The notes beneath the pieces were generated by a model that was not told the origin of the DNA, ran no database searches, and saw only the letters and a program-made list of their open reading frames with translations. A stretch of 13,706 bases of DNA from Pelomonas sp966111775 (GTDB taxonomy: Bacteria; Pseudomonadota; Gammaproteobacteria; Burkholderiales; Burkholderiaceae_C): positions 1-13,706 of the forward strand of contig CBHWBD010000133.1 in assembly GCA_966111775.1 (NCBI GenBank). Reading direction: 5' to 3'. Every line of letters begins with the position of its first letter. The stretch's first letter is position 1. The position numbers were made by a program, and so were the translations under genes. Below, in pieces: positions 1-5,651 of this stretch.

Positions 1-545
1 GCCATGGCCGCGGCCGGGTTGAAGTTGCGCGCGGTGCGGCGGAACACCAGGTTGCCGCTCTTGTCGGCCTTGTAGGCCTTGACCAGGGACACGTCGGGCA
101 CCAGGGCCTTCTCGAGGATGTAGGTCTCGCCGTTGAACTCGCGCGACTCCTTGCCCTCGGCGATCAGGGTGCCGACGCCGGTGCGCACGAAGAAGGCCGG
201 GATGCCGGCGCCACCGGCGCGCATCTTCTCGGCCAGCGTCCCCTGGGGCGTGAATTCCAGCTCCAGCTCGCCGGCCAGGTATTGGCGCTCGAACTCCTTG
301 TTCTCGCCCACATAGCTGGAGATCATCTTCTTGATCTGCCGCGTGGTGAGCAGCTGGCCGAGGCCGAAGCCGTCCACGCCGGCATTGTTCGAGATGACCG
401 TCAGGTCCTTGACGCCGCTGTCGCGCAGGGCCGCGATCAGAGCCTCGGGAATGCCGCAAAGGCCGAAGCCGCCGACGGCCAGCATCTGCCCGTCCTTCAC
501 GACGCCGCGCAACGCCTCATCGGCGCTCGGGTACACCTTGTTCAT
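1..545 (-). CDS. scoA: 3-oxoacid CoA-transferase subunit A (ScoA), 3' end missing
   Basis: This is the alpha subunit of a heterodimeric class I CoA-transferase, which moves CoA from succinyl-CoA (or another donor) to a 3-oxoacid in ketone-body or 3-oxoadipate catabolism in the cytoplasm. The first 181 residues are visible, of about 230 usual for the family, and the gene runs off the window start. Family motifs are present: GGFGLCGIPE at residues 25-34, NNAGVDGFGLGQL at 53-65, and the KADKSGNLVFR / ARNFNP block at 159-177. The ATG at 545 has an AGGAGA ribosome binding site 8 bases upstream and gives the standard N-terminus MNKVYPSADEAL. The beta subunit (scoB) would be expected next, outside the window. 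The gene diverges from a PAS-LuxR regulator across 81 bp, so that protein may control it (inference). AtoD or PcaI roles cannot be excluded from the sequence alone. Confidence 0.93.
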   Translation of the reverse strand, partial: MNKVYPSADEALRGVVKDGQMLAVGGFGLCGIPEALIAALRDSGVKDLTVISNNAGVDGFGLGQLLTTRQIKKMISSYVGENKEFERQYLAGELELEFTPQGTLAEKMRAGGAGIPAFFVRTGVGTLIAEGKESREFNGETYILEKALVPDVSLVKAYKADKSGNLVFRRTARNFNPAAAM

Positions 546-626
546 GCGAAAAGTCTCCTGCGGTTGGCAACGCCCGCAAGGGTACTATCGCGCCCCTCTC
601 GCCGTCGATTACGCAAGATCGCCTAA

Positions 627-1181
627 GTGGAACCCGCCGCCCTCGACTACCGCAGCGCCTTCCAGCTGGCACCGATAGGCTTGGTGCTGTCGGCCCAGCG
701 CCAGATCGTCGACTGCAACGAACGCGTGCTGCAGATGTTCGGCGCGGCGCGCGAGCAGCTCGTCGGCCAGAGCTTTGCCGTCATGTACCCCAGCGCCGTC
801 GAGTTCGAGCGCACCGGCGCCCGCATCGTCGTGAGCCTGGACGCCCAGGGCCACTATGCCGACGACCGCGTCATGCGGCGCCTCGGCAGCGGCGAACTGT
901 TCTGGTGCCACGTGACCGGTCGCGCACTCGATCCCGCCAACCCGCATGCCCGCGGCATCTGGAGCTTCGAGGACCTGTCGGCCCGGCGCCAGATCACGGC
1001 CGAGCTGACGCCGCGCGAGCGCGAGATTGCCGCCCTGCTCGTCGAGGGCCTGACCAGCAAGGCCGTAGGCCGGCGCCTGGGCGTGAGCCCGCGCACGGTG
1101 GACATCTACCGCGGCCGGCTGATGAAGAAATATGCGGCGTCCAGCACGCCGGAGCTGATCAACAGGTTGTTGAGCGCATGA
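627..1181 (+). CDS. PAS and LuxR-type helix-turn-helix transcriptional regulator
   Basis: A 184-residue one-component regulator. Residues about 8-120 look like a PAS fold (SAFQLAPIGLVLS, then IVDCNERVLQMFG, ending GIWSFEDLSARRQ). Residues 127-184 are a LuxR/FixJ-type DNA-binding domain (LTPREREIAALLVEGLTSKAVGRRLGVSPRTVDIY, split here by domain reading only). There is no receiver domain, so it is not a classical response regulator, and the PAS domain probably senses a small molecule or redox state. The GTG at 627 directly follows an in-frame TAA. The next ATG would cut into the PAS domain, so GTG is chosen despite a weak ribosome binding site. The stop overlaps the next gene by 4 bases (ATGA), which indicates co-transcription. 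It is divergent from scoA and is a candidate scoAB regulator (inference). Confidence 0.9.
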   Translation: MEPAALDYRSAFQLAPIGLVLSAQRQIVDCNERVLQMFGAAREQLVGQSFAVMYPSAVEFERTGARIVVSLDAQGHYADDRVMRRLGSGELFWCHVTGRALDPANPHARGIWSFEDLSARRQITAELTPREREIAALLVEGLTSKAVGRRLGVSPRTVDIYRGRLMKKYAASSTPELINRLLSA

Positions 1182-2095
1182 GTTCAGACCACGCACCCGC
1201 ACTGCCCTATTGCCGCAACTGCCACTTCACGCTGGTCACGCCGCGCCCCGTCTACTGCGGCCATTGCGGGCAGGAGACCGATCTGCATCCGCCCTCGGTG
1301 CGCGAGATGTTCACCGAGTACCTGGGCCACTACATCGCTTTCGACGGGCCGCTGTGGCGCACGCTGTGGGCGCTGATCTGCCTGCCCGGCCATCTGACCA
1401 ATGCCTATTTCCATGGCCAGCGTCGCCGCTACCTGCTGCCACTGCGGGTCTATCTGAGCGCGAGCTTCGTGTTCTTCGTCGGCTGGGCCCTGCTGCCCGC
1501 CCTGCCCGATCCGGTGGCGGTACCGGGTCAATCCCTGGGCGTGCACATGAGGCCCGGCATGACGCCCGCGCAGCTCGCTGCAGAAGCCGCCTCGGCAGCG
1601 GGCAAGCCCTCAGAACAGATGAATCTGAGCGTGCTTGGCTGCAAGCTGGCAGAGGCCGACACCTGCAGCGCCGTTCAGCGCTGGCTCGTGAAGTCGGTCG
1701 AGCATGCGACGCATCTGACGCGCGAGCAATGGTCGGCCAAACTGCTGGCGCTGGCGCCCTACGGCCTGCTGGCGATGCAGCCGGTGTTCGCGGCCTTGCT
1801 GTTGCTGATGTTCTTGCGCAGCGGCCGGCGCTATGCGGAACATTTCGTGTTCTCGCTGCACAGCCACAGCCTGTGGTTCCTGGCACTGCTGGCCGGGTTC
1901 GCGACGCAGTCGGCGGGGTTGCTGACGCTGGCCGTGTTCGCGCATGGCCTGGTCGCGATGCAACAGGTCTACGGCCTGAGCCGTTGGGGTGCCGCCTGGC
2001 GCGGCGCGCTGCTGAGCGTCGGCTATTCGCTGCTGCTGCTGTTCGGCCTGATGGCGATGGTGGTTTTCATCGCGGTCACCTCACCGGTCAAGTGA
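1178..2095 (+). CDS. DUF3667 family zinc-ribbon membrane protein
   Basis: A 305-residue protein of unknown function, assigned to DUF3667. The N-terminus is a zinc ribbon with two CxxC pairs (C12, C15, C27, C30; YCRNCHF and YCGHCGQ). Next come the family block around LWALICLPGHLTNAYFHGQRRRYLLPLRVYL (residues about 63-93) and a first membrane helix at about 93-110. A soluble loop of about 85 residues contains two cysteines (C155, C163). Three or four membrane helices follow at about 190-213, 226-246, 248-262 and 278-300, with the typical YAEHFVFSLHSHSLWFL segment at 219-235. Translation starts at the ATG overlapping the stop of the PAS-LuxR gene; the longer upstream reading frame only shadows that gene. 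The 3' end overlaps the convergent oxygenase gene by 8 bases. Nothing in the sequence shows a biochemical role. Confidence 0.88.
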   Translation: MSSDHAPALPYCRNCHFTLVTPRPVYCGHCGQETDLHPPSVREMFTEYLGHYIAFDGPLWRTLWALICLPGHLTNAYFHGQRRRYLLPLRVYLSASFVFFVGWALLPALPDPVAVPGQSLGVHMRPGMTPAQLAAEAASAAGKPSEQMNLSVLGCKLAEADTCSAVQRWLVKSVEHATHLTREQWSAKLLALAPYGLLAMQPVFAALLLLMFLRSGRRYAEHFVFSLHSHSLWFLALLAGFATQSAGLLTLAVFAHGLVAMQQVYGLSRWGAAWRGALLSVGYSLLLLFGLMAMVVFIAVTSPVK

Positions 2096-2930
2096 ACACG
2101 CCCTGGCGCAGCCACTTGGTGGCGACCCATTTCTCGCCTTCAAGCACCGGCGAGCCGCCATGCAGGGTCTGTGTCGACGGGTGGGGCCGGTCGTAGCTGA
2201 AGAAGACGGCATTGCCCTTGACCGGGGCGACGTCCAGGCCGATGTCCGGGAAGATGGTCGAGCCGCCCGCGGTGGGCGTGTTCAGGTAGATGACCAGGGT
2301 CGCCACACGCTGGCCGCCGCGCTTCAGGATGTTGGGCGTGCTGACGTGACCGGGGTCGAAATAGTCGTAATGGGGCTGGTATTCGGCACCCGGGCGATAG
2401 CGCAGCACCTGCAGGCCCTCGCCATGGTCCAGGGGCCAGCGCAGCAGCGTGGCCAGGCGCGCCTCGAGGGTGCGGATCAGGTCGGTCTCGCAGCGCTCGA
2501 AGAACATGCCGTCGCTGGTGCGCGCGGCATTCACCTCGCTGCCGTCGGTGCCCGTGGCCACCGTCTCGGAGCGCGCCAGGCGCTTGGCTGCCAGGTCGAT
2601 GATGCCGTCGCACTCCTCGTCGGACAGCAGGCTGCCGAAGACGACGACGCGCGGCTGGCGCAGGGCCATCATGACCTTGACCTGGCGGTCGCCGGCGTCG
2701 ATGACGGGGGCGAAGCGGCTCAGGTCGGGCTCGGGCAGGCCGGGCGTGGCCCCGGGCGGGGCCGTCAGCGTGGCCGACTGGCCCAGCGTGCGGGCCAGGG
2801 CCTGGCGGGCGATGCCCTCATCCCAACCGCTGCCCAGCATGGCCGCCAGGATGCTTTCTGAAGCATGGCCGGCACGGCTCTGCTCGGTGATCCACTCACA
2901 CAGCTCGGGGGTGATGACTTGTTGGCTCAT
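2088..2930 (-). CDS. 2OG-Fe(II) oxygenase, prolyl 4-hydroxylase-like
   Basis: A 280-residue protein with a C-terminal 2-oxoglutarate/Fe(II) dioxygenase domain of the prolyl 4-hydroxylase type (residues about 93-278). The expected active-site residues are all visible: H187 and D189 of the HxD iron motif (QPHYDYFDPGH), distal H257 (TLHGGSPV), and K267 for the 2-oxoglutarate carboxylate (GEKWVATKW). The family segments RTSDGMFF (137-144) and GGQRVATLVIYLN (205-217) are present. Residues 1-50 form a separate helical region (ITPELCEWI...GWDEGIARQAL) that resembles a UBA-like three-helix bundle. The start ATG overlaps the yaaA stop (ATGA), so the two are probably co-transcribed. The substrate is unknown; bacterial relatives hydroxylate proline in proteins or peptides. 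Confidence 0.93.
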   Translation of the reverse strand: MSQQVITPELCEWITEQSRAGHASESILAAMLGSGWDEGIARQALARTLGQSATLTAPPGATPGLPEPDLSRFAPVIDAGDRQVKVMMALRQPRVVVFGSLLSDEECDGIIDLAAKRLARSETVATGTDGSEVNAARTSDGMFFERCETDLIRTLEARLATLLRWPLDHGEGLQVLRYRPGAEYQPHYDYFDPGHVSTPNILKRGGQRVATLVIYLNTPTAGGSTIFPDIGLDVAPVKGNAVFFSYDRPHPSTQTLHGGSPVLEGEKWVATKWLRQGVFT

Positions 2931-3706
2931 GACTTGCGGCGGAAGACGAGTCGGTCGGGAGAAGAGACGTCGGAGGCCAGACGATAACCGTCCAGGTCGA
3001 AGGCCTTGAGCCCTTCAGGCGTTTCAAGGCGTTGCCGGATCGCGAAGCGAGCCATCAACCCGCGAGCACGCTTGGCGAAGAAGCTGATGATCTTGTACTC
3101 GCCGTTCTTCCAGTCCTCGAACTGGCAGTCGATGACGCGAGGCTTCAACGCCTTGCGGTCGGCCGCACGGAAATACTCCTGCGAGGCCAGGTTGACGATG
3201 ACGGGCACCTTCTCGCCTCGAGCCAGCTTGTTCAGGTGCAGGGCCAGGCGGTCGCCCCAGTAGTCGTAGAGGCTGGCGCCATGCTCACCGGCGAGGCGGG
3301 TGCCCATCTCCAGGCGATAGGGCTGCATGCGGTCCAGCGGCCGCAGGATGCCGTACAGGCCCGACAGCATGCGCACATGCGCCTGGGCCCAGGCGATGTC
3401 CTCGCCGCTCAGCGTCTTGGCGTCCAGGCCGTCGTAGACGTCGCCGTTGAAGGCCAGCACGGCCGGCTTGCTGTTCTTGTCGGTGAAGCGCGGCCGCCAG
3501 GCGGCATAGCGGTCGACATTGAGCTGGGCCAGGGGCTCGGACAGGTCCATCAGCTCGCGGACATCGTCCACGCTCTTGGTGCGCAGCACATCGATCAGCG
3601 CGGCGGTGTCGTCCAGGAACTGCGGGCGGGTCAGGGCCGGCGCCAGGTCGGCAGGCGTCGGCGTGTCGTAGTCAAGGGACTTGGCGGGCGAGAGCAGGAA
3701 CAGCAT
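2927..3706 (-). CDS. yaaA: Peroxide stress protein YaaA (DUF328)
   Basis: A 259-residue cytoplasmic protein of essentially the same length as E. coli YaaA (258). Family landmarks are the N-terminal MLFLLSPAKSLD, FNGDVYDGL at 86-94, and GLYGILRPLDRMQPYRLEM at 117-134. LYDYWGD follows at 146-152, then VNLASQEYF at 171-179 and the C-terminal ISFFAKRARGLMARF at 207-221. In E. coli, YaaA belongs to the OxyR regulon, lowers free iron during peroxide stress and has a DNA-binding fold. The ATG at 3706 is chosen because it gives the conserved N-terminus; the reading frame stays open for 185 further codons upstream, but that part is only the shadow of the DUF599 gene. It lies 41 bp after DUF599 and overlaps the downstream oxygenase gene by 4 bases. 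No clear OxyR site or separate promoter is visible in the 41 bp. Confidence 0.96.
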   Translation of the reverse strand: MLFLLSPAKSLDYDTPTPADLAPALTRPQFLDDTAALIDVLRTKSVDDVRELMDLSEPLAQLNVDRYAAWRPRFTDKNSKPAVLAFNGDVYDGLDAKTLSGEDIAWAQAHVRMLSGLYGILRPLDRMQPYRLEMGTRLAGEHGASLYDYWGDRLALHLNKLARGEKVPVIVNLASQEYFRAADRKALKPRVIDCQFEDWKNGEYKIISFFAKRARGLMARFAIRQRLETPEGLKAFDLDGYRLASDVSSPDRLVFRRKS

Positions 3707-3747
3707 GGGCGCGGATTTTGGCCCCTGTTCGCATCGGCGCCGCGCAC

Positions 3748-4389
3748 TCAGGCTGGGGCGCCGCCGTCGCCGAAGCGGTCCAGGGAGTACAGCATCGTCG
3801 CCACCAGCACCGCGGCCACCGGGCCAGCGGCCGGCACCAGCAGCGTGGCAACGACCGGCACCACAAGCACCAGCTGGCGCAGGCCAACCCCGTAGAGCAG
3901 GCCGGCCCTGCGGACGTAGCGCACGCCGGCAACTGTCCAGCGCGCCCGCGCCTCGGAGGCGACCGGCATGCCGCCGATGAAGCCCGCGTGGTTGTAGAAG
4001 CGAACCGCCATCAGCGTCGACACCAGCGATGCGGACAGCAGCGCCAGCAGCACCAGTTCCAGCACCATGCGCGGGCCGGGACCGGCAATGCCCCCCGTGC
4101 TGGCCAGGCTGTCGTGCAGCGAAGGCGCCACCAGCGTGGCCGTGCCCATCAGGGCCAGCGCGGTCGTGGAGGTCAGCATGGTGGCCGACATCAACGAGTT
4201 GCGCAGCGTCTGCACCGCCAGCACCTCGGAGCCCGGCTGCTCGGAGACGACACGGAACCATTCCTCGCGCAGTCCGGCATGCCGGGCCGGGGCCAGCCGC
4301 TGCGGCCGACGCAGCAGCAGCAAGCCCTCGTACAGGCCCGTCACCACCAGCGTCATGACCACGCAGGCCCAGTCTGCATCGACGCTCAT
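3748..4389 (-). CDS. DUF599 family membrane protein
   Basis: A 213-residue integral membrane protein matching DUF599 by its ordered motifs. These are REEWFRVV at 41-48, the TLRNSLMSATML block at 61-72, FYNHAGFIGGMP at 131-142, and RYVRRAGLLYGVGLRQLVLVVP at 157-178. About four membrane helices are predicted by eye, at 8-26, 67-90, 108-130 and 172-202. The function of the family is not established. The start is 3 bases after the stop of the DUF6691 transporter gene, with a GGAAGG ribosome binding site 8 bases upstream of the ATG, so it is very likely co-transcribed with the sulfur-transport genes. A role in sulfur or redox handling is inferred only from that linkage. Confidence 0.82.
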   Translation of the reverse strand: MSVDADWACVVMTLVVTGLYEGLLLLRRPQRLAPARHAGLREEWFRVVSEQPGSEVLAVQTLRNSLMSATMLTSTTALALMGTATLVAPSLHDSLASTGGIAGPGPRMVLELVLLALLSASLVSTLMAVRFYNHAGFIGGMPVASEARARWTVAGVRYVRRAGLLYGVGLRQLVLVVPVVATLLVPAAGPVAAVLVATMLYSLDRFGDGGAPA

Positions 4390-4392
4390 GGC

Positions 4393-4812
4393 TCAGGCCT
4401 TCCCTCGCCGCTCAAGCAGCTCGAACAAGCCCATACCGGCCAGCATCGCGGCGACGAAGACCACGGCCTTGAGCTCGCCCATGCCCAGCGCCACCAGCGC
4501 CGGCCCCGGGCAGAAGCCGGCGAGCCCCCAGCCGGCACCAAACAGCAGGCTGCCGCTGAGCAGCCGGCGGTCGATGGCGCTCGCGGTCGGCAACCGCAAA
4601 GGCATGTCCAGCAAGGTGGTCCCGCGCCGCCGGGCGACCGCGAACGCCACCAGGCCCACGGCGATGGCCCCCACCATGACCAGCGCCAGCGACGGGTCCC
4701 AGGCGCCGGCCAGGTCGAGGAAACCCAGCACCTTGGCCGGGCTGGCCATGCCCGACAGAATGAGGCCGAGACCGAACACCAGGCCGGCCAGCAGGGAAGT
4801 GAAGATCGCCAT
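4393..4812 (-). CDS. pmpB: DUF6691 / YeeE-YedE half transporter (PmpB-like)
   Basis: A 139-residue inner-membrane protein with about four helices, matching the C-terminal half of the YeeE/YedE sulfur-compound permease fold. Diagnostic segments are GLGLILSGMASPAKVLGFLDLAGAWDPSLALV (split at residues 14-30 and 31-46) and FGAGWGLAGFCPGPALVALG at 91-110. The FCPGP motif carries the single conserved cysteine, C101. In YeeE/TsuA-type thiosulfate transporters such membrane-facing cysteines are proposed to relay the sulfur substrate. A strong AGGAGG ribosome binding site precedes the ATG and overlaps the upstream gene's stop region, 9 bases away. It is expected to work with the preceding PmpA-like half as a two-subunit pore. 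The pmpA/pmpB symbols follow the Serratia pigS-pmpA-pmpB operon and are given by order. Confidence 0.92.
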   Translation of the reverse strand: MAIFTSLLAGLVFGLGLILSGMASPAKVLGFLDLAGAWDPSLALVMVGAIAVGLVAFAVARRRGTTLLDMPLRLPTASAIDRRLLSGSLLFGAGWGLAGFCPGPALVALGMGELKAVVFVAAMLAGMGLFELLERRGKA

Positions 4813-4821
4813 GAGCCCTCC

Positions 4822-5256
4822 TCAAAAGGCGACGACGTGCCGCAGCACGAACACCGTGACGAAGCCAGCTGCCATGAAGGCCAGCGTCGCGGCCAGGGAA
4901 CGCGGCGACAGGCGGGACAGCCCGCAGACGCCATGCCCACTGGTGCAACCAGCGCCATAGCGCGTGCCCACGCCGACCAGCAAGCCCGCCAGCGCAAGCG
5001 CGGGCCACCCCGCCTCGATGCGCGGCAGCGGCACGGCCGTGAACAGCGCGTACGCTGCCGGCGCGCCGACCAAGCCCAGCAAGAAGGCGACGCGCCATCC
5101 CGCATCGCCCCGGGCCGGTCGCAACAGCCCGCCCAGTACACCGCTGATGCCCGCGATGCGGCCGTTGAGCAGGACGAACAGCGCCGCCGCGACGCCGATG
5201 AGCGCACCACCGGCCAGGGAGGCCAGGGGCGTGAACGCAATCCAGTCGATGTGCAC
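4822..5256 (-). CDS. pmpA: YeeE/YedE family half transporter (PmpA-like)
   Basis: A 144-residue inner-membrane protein with about four helices (roughly 10-30, 56-74, 86-104 and 120-142). It carries the hallmark GAGCTSGHGVCGLSRLSPRS at residues 101-120, with cysteines C104 and C111. It is the other half of a split YeeE/YedE permease and probably imports or exports a sulfur compound such as thiosulfate. The start is GTG at 5256, placed by an exact AAGGAG ribosome binding site six bases upstream. That site lies in the last codons of the ArsR repressor gene, whose stop is 3 bases away, so the two genes are translationally linked. The set of repressor, PmpA and PmpB with a divergent persulfide dioxygenase is a known arrangement (Serratia pigS-pmpAB/blhA; related bigR operons). 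Confidence 0.94.
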   Translation of the reverse strand: MHIDWIAFTPLASLAGGALIGVAAALFVLLNGRIAGISGVLGGLLRPARGDAGWRVAFLLGLVGAPAAYALFTAVPLPRIEAGWPALALAGLLVGVGTRYGAGCTSGHGVCGLSRLSPRSLAATLAFMAAGFVTVFVLRHVVAF

Positions 5257-5268
5257 GGCTCACTCCTT
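5251..5268 (-). promoter_or_regulatory. Ribosome binding site fixing the GTG start of the PmpA-like gene
   Basis: On the minus strand, AAGGAG (5263-5268) sits in the last sense codons of the ArsR gene (Lys-Glu), followed by its TGA stop and then GTG at 5256. Spacing is six bases. It is a near-perfect Shine-Dalgarno sequence and supports a GTG start with coupled translation. Confidence 0.8.
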
Positions 5269-5574
5269 GGGGCAATAGAGGCTGTACAGCAGGCCCAGCA
5301 CCTGCAGCAAGCGCGCGTCGGCAATGCTGTAGAAGATGCGTTTGCCGTCCCGGCGCGTATCCACCACGCCCTCGGCGCGCATCACGGCCAGTTGCTGCGA
5401 CAGCGTGGGTTGGCGGATGCCCAGCACTTCCTCCAGGTCACCAACCGCCATCTCCCCCTGCGACAGTTGGCACAGCAGCAGCAGGCGGTCTTCGTTGGCC
5501 AGCACCTTCAGGGCGCTGACGGCCTGGCCGGCGGCCTGGCGCAACATGGCGGGGTCGATGACGGAAGTGGGCAT
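5260..5574 (-). CDS. bigR: ArsR-family persulfide-sensing repressor (BigR/SqrR/PigS type)
   Basis: A 104-residue winged-helix repressor. The helix-turn-helix is clear: MAVGDLEEVLGIRQPTLSQQ (residues 42-61) followed by LAVMRAEGVVDTRRDGKRIFYSI as wing. It has exactly two cysteines, C35 (LLLLCQLSQGE) and C101 (LYCPKE). The same pair occurs in BigR (C42/C108) and SqrR (C41/C107), also 66 residues apart, where persulfide forms a polysulfide link and releases DNA. The usual ArsR metal-site motif (CVC) is absent, so a sulfur sensor is favoured over a metal sensor. The ATG at 5574 has GGAG six bases upstream. It heads the transporter operon and diverges from the Blh dioxygenase gene. It should repress both directions from the shared 77-bp region and be relieved by sulfide or persulfide (inference from family). 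Confidence 0.93.
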   Translation of the reverse strand: MPTSVIDPAMLRQAAGQAVSALKVLANEDRLLLLCQLSQGEMAVGDLEEVLGIRQPTLSQQLAVMRAEGVVDTRRDGKRIFYSIADARLLQVLGLLYSLYCPKE

Positions 5575-5590
5575 GAGTCGCTCCGTGAAG

Positions 5591-5635
5591 TTGACTTCAT
5601 TATGCCAATAAATATAATGTCAATCAATATATTGA
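5591..5635. promoter_or_regulatory. Divergent overlapping promoters with operator palindromes (bigR-like / blh-like)
   Basis: This AT-rich patch in GC-rich DNA holds two face-to-face sigma70-like promoters. Plus strand: TTGACT at 5591-5596, 16 bp, then TATAAT at 5613-5618, reading into the dioxygenase gene. Minus strand: TTGATT at 5627-5622, 17 bp, then CATAAT at 5604-5599, reading into the arsR gene. The inverted repeat CATTAT (5598-5603) / ATAATG (5614-5619) overlaps both -10 elements. A perfect 12-bp palindrome, TCAATATATTGA, lies at 5624-5635 over the expected plus-strand start site and the minus-strand -35. Either repeat could be the ArsR operator, and occupancy would block both promoters. 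The promoter calls are by eye; repressor binding is inferred. Confidence 0.75.
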
Positions 5636-5651
5636 ACGAACGGGAGCCCGC

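Noticed and set aside
905..1177. Upstream extension of the DUF3667 reading frame
   Set aside because: It overlaps the PAS-LuxR gene in another frame and encodes an Arg/Pro/Ala-rich sequence; the ATG at 1178 gives the zinc-ribbon N-terminus directly.
3707..4261. Upstream extension of the yaaA frame, possible fusion to DUF599 region
   Set aside because: The extension is the DUF599 coding sequence read in another frame; the conserved YaaA N-terminus begins exactly at the ATG at 3706.
5575..5651. Small peptide gene or regulatory RNA in the AT-rich gap
   Set aside because: The gap is fully explained by promoters, operators and ribosome binding sites; no independent start with coding signal fits.
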